From Streptomyces agglomeratus (GTDB lineage Bacteria; Actinomycetota; Actinomycetes; Streptomycetales; Streptomycetaceae), in assembly GCF_001746415.1 (NCBI RefSeq), contig NZ_MEHJ01000001.1, forward strand, positions 2,873,001-2,937,000: DNA of 64,000 nucleotides, in the 5' to 3' direction. The translations under genes and the position numbers were made by a program. Position 1 is the stretch's first letter; each line of letters opens with the position of its first letter. This document shows, piece after piece, positions 52,486 through 59,923 of the stretch. A model generated the notes under the pieces. That model was given only the letters and a program-made list of their open reading frames with translations, searched no databases and was not told the origin of the DNA.

Positions 52486-54163
52486 CCCGCTCCCCCGGTC
52501 CCGTCCCGGCGCCCGCGCCCACCCGCTGCGACGCGCTTGCGGCGTCCGCCCAGCCGGGGCCGGAGGCACCGCGCGCCCAGCTGCCCGGTACATGTGCTTC
52601 CGCCGGGTGGGCGAAGAGCAGGGGTTCGCCGTCCGCGCCCACCGGTTCGCGCCGTACCGGGCAGTGGGAGATCAGCTCCAGGTAAATGCCTCGAAATGCC
52701 GCGAGATTCTGCTCGACGGTGAAGAGTTCGAGCGCGCGTGCCCGCGCCGCCGCTCCCAGCCGTTCGCGCCGCTCGGTATCACGCATCAGCGCCACACAGG
52801 CGTCGGCCAGTGCGCGGGGGTTGCGCGGCGGGACCACGAGCCCTGTGCCGCCGATGATTTCGACGACCGCGCCGACGTCCGTCGATACCGTGGCGCGCCC
52901 GCAGAACATCGCTTCGACCAGGCTGACCGGGAAGCCCTCGACGACGCTGGAGAGGACGACCACGCTCCCCGCCGCGTACGCGTCCACCAGGTCCGGCACC
53001 TCCGGCCCGCCGATCTCCTCGAACGAGACGGGGTTGTCCCCGACGGCGTGCGCGTCGGCCGCCTCGTCGGGGAAGAGCTGGGCGGCCAGGGCCTGGCAGT
53101 GCGCGAGATATCCGGCGGCGACAGCGCTTTGCCCGTACGGGTTGTGGACGATGCGCAACCGGGCCCGCGGCTCCGCCTTCCGCACCTCCGCGAAGGCGTG
53201 CAGCAGCGAGACGAGGTCCTTCGCGGGCTCCACGCGTCCGACCCAGACGAGCGTGCCCGGGTCGCCTCCGTCGCCGCCCTCGCCCAGCCCCGCGAAGCGC
53301 TCGGACTCCATGCCGGGGTAGACCGTACGCAGCTTCGCGCGGTCGGCGCCGCACCGCTCCTGCCACCGCCTGGCGTGCGTATTGCCCGGCGTGATCAGGG
53401 TGGCGCGGTCGTACACCTCGGCGGCGAGCTTGCCGTGGAAGGCGGCGAGCAGCGCCCGTACCGGTGCGCTCCGCCCGGTGCCCCCCTCCGCCAGATAGCG
53501 GGCCCGCAGCTGTACGCCGTACTCGGTGACCAGCAGGGGTACGCCGAAGAAGCGTTTGCCCAACAGCCCCGGCAGGGCGGCGGAGCCACCGGAAGCCGCG
53601 TGGCACAGATCGACGGCACCGAGGCTCCGGTCGTCGTACCAGTCGAGCGACAGGGGCCGCAGCGCGCGCTCCAGCAGGTCGGCGAACGCGAGGTAGTCGG
53701 GGACCTTCGCGGCCTGTACGGCGCGGTTGGCACCGGGGGCGCGGCAGGCGGCCTCCAGGGCGCGTACGGCCACTTCGGAGCGCAGGGCGGCGTAGAGCCC
53801 GCCGTGCTCCGCGGCCAGCTCCGCGAGCCCGTAGAGCCCGGCGGCGAACCGGTCGCCCGCGCTCTCGTCCTCCTGGGCGCAGATCGCGGCGGCGAGCTCC
53901 CGGAAGTGCCCGGCGAACCGGCGCCGTTCGCGCCGCCCGTACGTACGGCCGTCGTCCTGTGGCGCCCACAGCGGTGCGGTACGCACCAGCCGCACGTGGG
54001 GCGGCAGCGGGAGCCGGCCCCGCGCCTCCTGGTCGGCGCTGCGGCTCAGGGCGTAGACATCGAATTCGTGCTGCGCGAGCCCGCGCACGAGCCGGTCGCA
54101 CCAGAGCCTGGAATCACCTGTCGCATACGGGTAGCCACCCTCCGTGAGCAGTGCGATCCGCAC
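52478..54163 (-). CDS. PelF-like family 4 glycosyltransferase (DUF3492 + GT4)
   Basis: A 561-residue GT-B glycosyltransferase. The N-terminal DUF3492 domain typical of PelF is present (RIALLTEGGYPYATGDSRLWCDRLVRGLAQHEFDVYALS, plus LDWYDD...AVDLCHAASGGSAAL). The GT4 half follows: TLVWVGRVEPAKDLVSLLHAF, the donor-site PDLVDAYAAGSVVVLSSVVEGFPVSLVEAMFCGR with the EGFPVSLVEAM glutamates, and STDVGAVVEII. PelF is the cytoplasmic enzyme that polymerises GalNAc/GlcNAc-rich Pel. GTG start; a homology-based choice over the upstream frame. It leads an operon with a membrane protein, an epimerase and a spherulin-4-like protein. Confidence 0.88.
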   Translation of the reverse strand: MRIALLTEGGYPYATGDSRLWCDRLVRGLAQHEFDVYALSRSADQEARGRLPLPPHVRLVRTAPLWAPQDDGRTYGRRERRRFAGHFRELAAAICAQEDESAGDRFAAGLYGLAELAAEHGGLYAALRSEVAVRALEAACRAPGANRAVQAAKVPDYLAFADLLERALRPLSLDWYDDRSLGAVDLCHAASGGSAALPGLLGKRFFGVPLLVTEYGVQLRARYLAEGGTGRSAPVRALLAAFHGKLAAEVYDRATLITPGNTHARRWQERCGADRAKLRTVYPGMESERFAGLGEGGDGGDPGTLVWVGRVEPAKDLVSLLHAFAEVRKAEPRARLRIVHNPYGQSAVAAGYLAHCQALAAQLFPDEAADAHAVGDNPVSFEEIGGPEVPDLVDAYAAGSVVVLSSVVEGFPVSLVEAMFCGRATVSTDVGAVVEIIGGTGLVVPPRNPRALADACVALMRDTERRERLGAAARARALELFTVEQNLAAFRGIYLELISHCPVRREPVGADGEPLLFAHPAEAHVPGSWARGASGPGWADAASASQRVGAGAGTGPGERDV

Positions 54164-54249
54164 GGGCACACCCCCGATCTCCCTTGTGGGCGGCCACCGT
54201 TGGTCCGGCGACTCGCAGCGGGACCGACCGTATGCGGACATGACGGTGA

Positions 54250-54273
54250 CGCGACGGACGGTTGTCCGTCGCG
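54250..54273. terminator. Hairpin upstream of the polysaccharide operon
   Basis: CGCGACGGAC-GGTT-GTCCGTCGCG is a perfect 10-bp stem with a four-base loop, in the gap between the DUF3152 stop and the PelF-like start (both minus strand). It may end the DUF3152 transcript. Confidence 0.55.
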
Positions 54274-54282
54274 CCACCAAAA

Positions 54283-54309
54283 GGGGTGAACCCGCGTAAC
54301 TTTCACCCC
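54283..54309. promoter_or_regulatory. Inverted repeat GGGGTGAA...TTCACCCC upstream of the PelF-like gene
   Basis: A perfect 8-bp inverted repeat with an 11-base spacer, about 120 bases before the operon start. The centre-to-centre spacing suits a dimeric regulator; identity unknown. Confidence 0.4.
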
Positions 54310-54394
54310 GCCGTAGCGTTCTGTCGCGCTAAGGGGAATTTCCGTTACGGAGTGTCAGGCTGCGGCCAGCGCGCGCCGGGGGCCGGCTGTCGGC

Positions 54395-55723
54395 TCAACT
54401 GCCGGGAAAGACCCATGCGTTGGGCTTGCACCGGATGCCTCCGATGTCCAGCGACTTCGTCTGCTGCTGCATGATCGGCGCGAGTTCGCCGGGCGTCTCG
54501 CAGTTCTTGTGACCGTGTCCGAGCCGGTGGCCGACCTCGTGATTGATGAGCATCTGCCGGTACGCGAACATCTTGTCCTTGCCGAAGGTCGGCGCCCCCT
54601 GCGCCCACCGGAAGGCGTTGATCATGACCCGCTCGGTCGCCGCGGAATCGCACGAGACATTGCCGGAAAGCGTGTCGAGACCGGACTTCGCGCACCACTC
54701 GCCGGTGGTCCCGGGGCTCGCCAGCGTGACGACGAAGTCGGGCCGGCCGGACGAGATCCGCTCGAACGTCATCGCACCGTTGTGCGCCCAGCTCCGGTCG
54801 TCGTTGAGCGTCTCCTGCACGGCGCGGGCGAAGAGGGCGCCGTCGAGGCGCAGCCCCTTCTCGACGTCCACCCGGTAGGTGTACTTCTGCCCCTTGCCGG
54901 GCGCCTTGTCGAACCCGCCGATCGCCTGGAACTCGCCCCGGCCGGTGAGCTTCGGGGCGATCGGGTACGTCCGGGACATCTGCTGGTCGTACGTCGCCGG
55001 GGCGGCGGCCGCCTGCTCCCGGGACGGCGTCGGCCGGGGGTCGGAACGTGAGGCGTCGCTCTCGCGGGTGGCCCGGTCCCCGGCCGCCGGGGCGGCCACG
55101 GGGTCCTTCTCGCCCTGGGCGACCTGTCCGGCGACGACCACGGCGAGCACGGTGGTCACCGCGGCGGCGGCGACGCCGGTGAAGGCGCGCCCCTTGCCGC
55201 CCCTGGCAGGTCCGTCGTCGTACGTGTCCGGAGAACCGCCGTCGCCGTCACCGGCGGCAGCCGTCTCGTCCCGCTCCCGGTCGGCGCCCGCGCCGGAAGG
55301 ACCGGTCGCCGGCACCCTCCGCCGCGGTGCGTCGAACGCCTCGACGAACTCCTGCCGGGGCCCCGGAATGCGCGCCCCGGCCGCCGCGTAGCGGGCCTGC
55401 GGCTGCGGCGGGCCCTGCGCCGCCCCCTGCCGGTCGCCGTACCTGCCGTCGGGCGCGGCGCCCCAGCCGCCGCCGGGCTCGCGCTGCTCGGGGTGGCCAC
55501 CGCGCACGTGCGGCACCCCGTGAGCGGGGGTGCCGCCGTACTGCTGTTGCCGCTCCTGTGGCCGCCGGGGGGCGGACGCGGCCTCGTAGTCCGCGGTTCT
55601 CGCACGTCCGCGCCGTCCACCCGGTGCGTCCGGACCTGCCGGCGCCTCCTCGGCGGGCCCCGGTATGGCGGGTTTCCCGGCAGCCCCCTTGGGTGCGGGG
55701 CCTCGGCGACTATGACGTCCCAC
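54395..55723 (-). CDS. DUF3152 membrane-anchored putative zinc metallopeptidase
   Basis: A 442-residue protein. Residues 1-185 are a disordered Pro/Gly/Arg/Gln-rich cytoplasmic stretch. A single transmembrane helix follows (AFTGVAAAAVTTVLAVVVAGQVA), then an extracytoplasmic DUF3152 domain. That domain ends with INHEVGHRLGHGHKNC, an HExxHxxGxxH metzincin-type zinc site, with cysteines that could form disulfides (EWCAKSG, VSCDS, NCETPG, IRCKPN). The family is annotated only as a domain of unknown function, but the zinc motif is unmistakable. The GTG start is nine bases after the upstream hydrolase stop. Mycobacterium has the same gene next to moeZ (Rv3207c). Confidence 0.87.
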   Translation of the reverse strand: MGRHSRRGPAPKGAAGKPAIPGPAEEAPAGPDAPGGRRGRARTADYEAASAPRRPQERQQQYGGTPAHGVPHVRGGHPEQREPGGGWGAAPDGRYGDRQGAAQGPPQPQARYAAAGARIPGPRQEFVEAFDAPRRRVPATGPSGAGADRERDETAAAGDGDGGSPDTYDDGPARGGKGRAFTGVAAAAVTTVLAVVVAGQVAQGEKDPVAAPAAGDRATRESDASRSDPRPTPSREQAAAAPATYDQQMSRTYPIAPKLTGRGEFQAIGGFDKAPGKGQKYTYRVDVEKGLRLDGALFARAVQETLNDDRSWAHNGAMTFERISSGRPDFVVTLASPGTTGEWCAKSGLDTLSGNVSCDSAATERVMINAFRWAQGAPTFGKDKMFAYRQMLINHEVGHRLGHGHKNCETPGELAPIMQQQTKSLDIGGIRCKPNAWVFPGS

Positions 55724-55731
55724 GCGCCGGA

Positions 55732-56697
55732 TCAGCTCCTGCCGCTGTCATTGATCAGTTCCCGGACAGCGCTGGCGACCGCCTCCGGATATTCCATCAT
55801 CGCCACGTGACCGGCGTCGGGCATGGTCAGCAGCCGCGAATCACGGAACGCCGCCGCCGCCCTGCGCGCCATACGGTACGACACGAGTTGATCCCGCCCT
55901 CCGTACACGAGCAGCGTCGGTGCGAGCACCCGCTCCGCCTGCCGCCACAGACCGTGCTGCCCGCCCAGGGTGTACGCGTCGACGATGCCCCGCGCCGAAC
56001 GCGTCATCGCGTCCCAGAAGTACGGCAGTTCCAGCCGCCGTTCCATCTCCTGGACGGCGTTCTGGAAAGCCTCGGGCGTGACGGCCTCGGGATCGCCGTA
56101 ACACAGCGCCATCACGCCGCGCGTCCGCTGCTCCGCGGTCCAGTCCTTGCTGAGCCGGGCGAACAGGGAGGCGACCCCCGGCAGCGCGAGCAGCCCGGTC
56201 GGCACCGCCGTGCGCTGCACCCGGATTTCGGGGAGGGCGGGCGAGACGAGGGTGAGGGTGCGCACCAGGTCGGGCCGGACGGCCGCGACGCGCGTGGCGA
56301 CGGCGCCGCCCAGCGAGTTGCCGAAGAGGTGGACCGGTCCGCGTCCGCTCGCGTCGAGCAGCCGGATGCAGGCGCGGGCCTGGCCGCTGACCGAGTAGTT
56401 GCCGTCGTCGGGCGGCGGGGAATCGCCGAAACCGGGCAGGTCGACCGCCTCGCCGTCCACCTCGTCGGCGAGCAGCGGCATCAGGGCCGACCAGTTCTGC
56501 GAGGATCCGCCGAGTCCGTGCACGTACAGCGCGGGCGGCAGTCCGGCGCGGGCGGCGGGCCGCGCCCGTACGTGCAGCGTCAGTCCGGGGAGCGTGACGG
56601 TGCGCAGCTTCTCGCCCTCGGCGACCCGCACCGCGCTGACCCGCGGCACCGCGGTGGCAGCTGCGAGGCTGGATCCGGGCAGCTCGGTCGAAGACAT
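55732..56697 (-). CDS. Alpha/beta-fold hydrolase
   Basis: A 321-residue hydrolase. Visible are the oxyanion HG motif (LYVHGLGGSSQNWSALM), the nucleophile serine in LFGNSLGGAVATRVAA, the acid in LLVYGGRDQLVSYRMA, and the histidine in PDAGHVAMMEYPEAV. Cytoplasmic, substrate unknown; esterase/lipase or C-C hydrolase are possible. ATG start; the upstream Ala/Ser region is short. It is co-transcribed with the DUF3152 gene and divergent from the small acidic protein. Confidence 0.87.
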   Translation of the reverse strand: MSSTELPGSSLAAATAVPRVSAVRVAEGEKLRTVTLPGLTLHVRARPAARAGLPPALYVHGLGGSSQNWSALMPLLADEVDGEAVDLPGFGDSPPPDDGNYSVSGQARACIRLLDASGRGPVHLFGNSLGGAVATRVAAVRPDLVRTLTLVSPALPEIRVQRTAVPTGLLALPGVASLFARLSKDWTAEQRTRGVMALCYGDPEAVTPEAFQNAVQEMERRLELPYFWDAMTRSARGIVDAYTLGGQHGLWRQAERVLAPTLLVYGGRDQLVSYRMARRAAAAFRDSRLLTMPDAGHVAMMEYPEAVASAVRELINDSGRS

Positions 56698-56813
56698 GCG
56701 GCAATGTTACGAGACGATCACGCACTGAATCGTGTGTTCGCCGTCACAGATCTACCCTCGGAGGCAAAGGGCGTACGCGCCGGCCCGTGCTTCCTCCCGA
56801 AAGGCAGTTCCGC

Positions 56814-57050
56814 ATGCCACTCGATCCGACCGACCCGGAGACTTTCGCAGAGGCGGACGAAGAACCTCTCGAAGAAGAACCGGACGAGCTCGACAACGAC
56901 GCCTCCGAAGCCGACGCCGCGGAGCAGCGCACGGCGTGGCTGGAGGCTCACGACGCTTCCCCCACCGGCATCGACCGGGGCGAGGCGACCGACGGAGACG
57001 CCGCGGAACAGGCCCGCGTCGTGGCCCTGGACGAGGACGACTACCGCTGA
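56814..57050 (+). CDS. Small highly acidic protein, 78 residues
   Basis: The protein is very rich in Asp/Glu (PLDPTDPETFAEADEEPLEEEPDELDNDASEADAAEQ) and ends ARVVALDEDDYR. It is probably disordered. The ATG is chosen because an AAAGG lies about 11 bases upstream; a GTG at 56787 would add nine residues. It has no recognisable domain and no cysteines. Coding-like third-position GC and position between two conserved genes support a real gene. Function unknown. Confidence 0.7.
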   Translation: MPLDPTDPETFAEADEEPLEEEPDELDNDASEADAAEQRTAWLEAHDASPTGIDRGEATDGDAAEQARVVALDEDDYR

Positions 57051-57203
57051 GCGGCCTTCCGTGGCTGTCCGGTCCGTGAAATTCTCCGTCCGCACCGCGC
57101 GCACCCGGGTTACCCAAAAGTACGATGGCGGGCGCGGCGCACACGGCGCACGGAACGGCCGTGCTGTTGAAAGGCCGCGACAATGAAAGACATGGGAGGC
57201 GGC

Positions 57204-57842
57204 GTGACAGCCACCGAGCAGACAGAGGCGGCACGCCCACGCGGCACACGCCTGCCCCGCCGAGCCCGACGCAATCAACTCCTGGGCGCGGCGCAGGAGG
57301 TCTTCGTCGCACAGGGGTACCACTCCGCGGCGATGGACGACATCGCCGAGCGAGCCGGTGTGAGCAAGCCGGTCCTGTACCAGCACTTCCCGGGAAAACT
57401 GGAGCTGTACCTGGCCCTGCTGGACCAGCACTGCGAGTCGCTGCTCCAGGCGGTGCGTACCGCTCTCGCCTCGACCACGGACAACAAGCTCCGCGTAGCC
57501 GCGACGATGGACGCCTACTTCGCGTACGTCCAGGACGAGGGCGGCGCGTTCCGTCTGGTCTTCGAGTCGGACCTGACGAACGAGCCCGCCGTGCGCGAGC
57601 GGGTCGACCGTGTGTCGCTCCAGTGCGCCGAGGCGATCAGTGAGGTCATCGCGGAGGACACCGGCCTGTCCAAGGACGAGTCGATGCTGCTGGCCGTCGG
57701 TCTCGGCGGGGTGTCCCAGGTGGTCGCCCGCTACTGGCTCTCCAGTGGCAGCACGATCCCGCGCGACACCGCGGTGCAGCTGCTGACGTCGCTCGCCTGG
57801 CGCGGCATCGCGGGCTTCCCGCTGCACGGCAGCGAGCACTGA
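57204..57842 (+). CDS. TetR-family transcriptional regulator
   Basis: About 212 residues. The N-terminal helix-turn-helix is RRNQLLGAAQEVFVAQGYHSAAMDDIAERAGVSKPVLYQHFPGKLELYLALL. The C-terminal domain matches TetR_C. I chose the GTG preceded by GGGAGG at five bases; two ATGs up to seven codons earlier lie on the wrong side of that site. The Mycobacterium counterpart at this position is Rv3208, between DUF3152 and DUF3107 genes, so the regulator is part of a conserved neighbourhood. Ligand and targets unknown. Confidence 0.87.
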   Translation: MTATEQTEAARPRGTRLPRRARRNQLLGAAQEVFVAQGYHSAAMDDIAERAGVSKPVLYQHFPGKLELYLALLDQHCESLLQAVRTALASTTDNKLRVAATMDAYFAYVQDEGGAFRLVFESDLTNEPAVRERVDRVSLQCAEAISEVIAEDTGLSKDESMLLAVGLGGVSQVVARYWLSSGSTIPRDTAVQLLTSLAWRGIAGFPLHGSEH

Positions 57843-58045
57843 CGCGGGAACGGCGGGCGTACGTTCCGGGGCGCGTCCGGGGCGTGTCCGGTACGCGTAC
57901 CGCGCGCGTCCCGGATCTGTTCCCGGGCGTGTTCGCTTCTGGCGTGCGGCGTCGGAGCGTTCCGTGTCCCCTCACCGGGCTAATGTGTGCTGCGTACGGC
58001 GCGACGACCGCGCACCGCAGCACTGACCGTCGGAGGGACATAGCC

Positions 58046-58273
58046 GTGGAGGTCAAGATCGGCGTGCAGCACGCGCCCCGGGAGATCGTTCTGGAGAGCG
58101 GGCAGTCCGCCGAGGAGGTCGAGCGCTCGGTATCCGACGCGCTGGCCGGCAAGGCGCAGCTGCTCAGCCTCAAGGACGACAAGGGCCGTACGGTCCTCGT
58201 CCCCGCGGACCGGATCGCCTACGTGGAGATCGGCGAGCCGGCGACGCGCAGGGTGGGCTTCGGCGCGCTGTAG
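58046..58273 (+). CDS. DUF3107-family protein
   Basis: A 75-residue protein matching the actinobacterial DUF3107/TB9.4 family: VKIGVQHAPREIVLESGQSAEEVERSVSDALAG then LSLKDDKGRTVLVPADRIAYVEIGEPATRRVGFG. The GTG is eight bases after GGAGG. It is small, soluble and of unknown function, with an alpha/beta fold expected. Its place directly after the TetR gene parallels Rv3208/Rv3208A. Confidence 0.88.
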   Translation: MEVKIGVQHAPREIVLESGQSAEEVERSVSDALAGKAQLLSLKDDKGRTVLVPADRIAYVEIGEPATRRVGFGAL

Positions 58274-58326
58274 GCGCCGGCTGCCGGGCGGCGCGAGCGG
58301 CTCCGGCAGCACCACACCGCATCACC

Positions 58327-58376
58327 ACAGACGGAACCGGCCCGGTGGGACTTCCCACCGGGCCGGTTCCGTCTGT
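58327..58376. terminator. Long hairpin terminator after the DUF3107 gene
   Basis: A 22-24-bp perfect stem: ACAGACGGAACCGGCCCGGTGGGA pairs with 58353-58376, almost no loop. One of the strongest terminators in the window. Confidence 0.88.
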
Positions 58377-58516
58377 TCGTCTGTCTTGTCCTCCGGGCCG
58401 GCTGTCCTGTCCTCCGGGCCGGCCTGCTCGACCGGCCGGCGGAGGGTTGCCTTCCGCAAGGTGGGGGTAGTACGGGCTGTGACCCATTCGCACCTGGCCG
58501 CACGGGAGGAACCCAC

Positions 58517-58783
58517 GTGATTCTGGAAGCTCTCGGCTCCATCGCCCTCGGCTTCGCCCTCGCCTGGGCGGCCGCCCACCGGCTCGGGGACCGGCTGCCC
58601 GAACGGCGCGTGGTCCTGGCCGCGGGCCCGCTCGGGGCCCTGTTCGGCGCGTACGTCACGCACTCCGCACTCGGCCCCGGCCATGTCGTGGCGACGCTAG
58701 TCGGCGCGGTGGCGGTGGGAGCGGTACTGCTCTCGCTCCTCATCCGCCCCAGGGGTCGCATCCGCCGTTCAGCGGCGGCGTAA
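58517..58783 (+). CDS. Small membrane protein, 88 residues
   Basis: Two to three membrane helices (ALGSIALGFALAWAAAHRL, VVLAAGPLGALFGAYVTHSAL, VATLVGAVAVGAVLLSLLI) then a basic tail (RPRGRIRRS), fitting positive-inside topology. The GTG start follows GGGAGGA at about seven bases. I do not recognise a named family. It converges on the ferritin-like gene. Confidence 0.78.
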   Translation: MILEALGSIALGFALAWAAAHRLGDRLPERRVVLAAGPLGALFGAYVTHSALGPGHVVATLVGAVAVGAVLLSLLIRPRGRIRRSAAA

Positions 58784-58784
58784 C

Positions 58785-58798
58785 GCCCGTTCGCGGGC
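58785..58798. terminator. Short UUCG-loop hairpin between convergent genes
   Basis: GCCCG-TTCG-CGGGC lies between the stops of the small membrane protein and the ferritin-like gene. It is short, so termination strength is uncertain. Confidence 0.45.
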
Positions 58799-59539
58799 TT
58801 ACGCCGCCAGCCCGAGCGCCGCCATGCGCTTGGTGTGGGCCTCGGTGATCCGGGAGAACATCCGCCCCACCTCCGCCAGGTCGAACCCGTCGGCGACGCC
58901 GCCCACGAGCATCGTGGAGAGCGCGTCACGGTCCGCCACCACCCGCTGTGCCTGGGAGAGCGCCTCGCCCATCAGCCTGCGGGCCCACAGCGCGAGGCGG
59001 CCGCCGCAGCGCGGGTCGGCCTCGATCGCGGCGCGCACCTTCTCCACCGCGAAGTTCCCGTGGCCCGTGTCGTCGAGCACGGCGAGGACCAGCGCGCGGG
59101 TGTCCGAGTCGAGCCGCTCCGCCACCTCGCGGTAGAAGTCACTGGCGATCGAGTCACCGACGTACGCCTTGACCAGGCCCTCCAGCCAGTCGGACGGCGC
59201 GGTCTGGCGGTGGAAGTCGTCGAGCGCCTTCGCGAAGGGCTCCATCGCGGCCGTCGGCTCCTCGTCGATCGCCGTCAGCCGGTCCCGCAGCCGCTCGAAG
59301 TGGTGGAACTCCGCCGACGCCATCTTCGCGAGCTCCGCCTTGTCGGCGAGCGTCGGGGCGAGCTTGGCGTCCTCGGCGAGGCGCTCGAAGGCCGCCAGCT
59401 CTCCGTACGCGAGTGCGCCCAGCAGATCCACGACCGCGGCGTGGTAGTTCGGCTCGGTCGACGCCGTGGCCCAGTCCTGGGCGGCGATACCGGTGCGGGG
59501 TGTCTCTTCGGGTGCAGTGGCGTTGTCAGGCGTCTCCAT
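58799..59539 (-). CDS. Ferritin-like fold protein (MiaE-like)
   Basis: A 246-residue four-helix-bundle protein. Carboxylate/histidine ligands are spaced as in diiron ferritin-like proteins: ALAYGELAAFERL, then SAEFHHFERLRDRL, then GDSIASDFYREV, then LDDTGHGNFAVEKV. It resembles the MiaE-like group annotated in actinobacteria; a tRNA-hydroxylase role is not shown. I chose the ATG after which the family homology starts (ETPDNATAPEE); the long upstream frame is unconserved. The gene is divergent from rhlE, matching Rv3210c/Rv3211 in Mycobacterium. Confidence 0.85.
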   Translation of the reverse strand: METPDNATAPEETPRTGIAAQDWATASTEPNYHAAVVDLLGALAYGELAAFERLAEDAKLAPTLADKAELAKMASAEFHHFERLRDRLTAIDEEPTAAMEPFAKALDDFHRQTAPSDWLEGLVKAYVGDSIASDFYREVAERLDSDTRALVLAVLDDTGHGNFAVEKVRAAIEADPRCGGRLALWARRLMGEALSQAQRVVADRDALSTMLVGGVADGFDLAEVGRMFSRITEAHTKRMAALGLAA

Positions 59540-59923
59540 GAACCGCACAATAGCCCGCTCTCCCCGGTCCGTAAGGGCCTGGTCAGCAAGCACGGTCACC
59601 CCGATCCGGGAAATCGTACCGACACACCTGCGCGAATCCGGGGTACAGTGGTAATGCGCCTCGCAAAGTGCCCAAGGCATTACGCGGCGCATCTGAATGA
59701 GGATGCCCGGTCGGTGGCCCGATCGGCTCCGACCCGACAGCCCTCCACGCGGGGCGTACCAAGGCGTACGACCGCAAGATGAGGGGCCCCCTCAGCGACA
59801 CGAGCGCTTGAGCGAAGGCACGTGGTCCCGCGCCTCCCGGCCCGTTTTCGGCCGGACGAGAACCAGGCACGGTACGACCCCCCTCGTTCGCCCCGCGTCG
59901 CGTCTCACAGAAGAGGCAGCACC

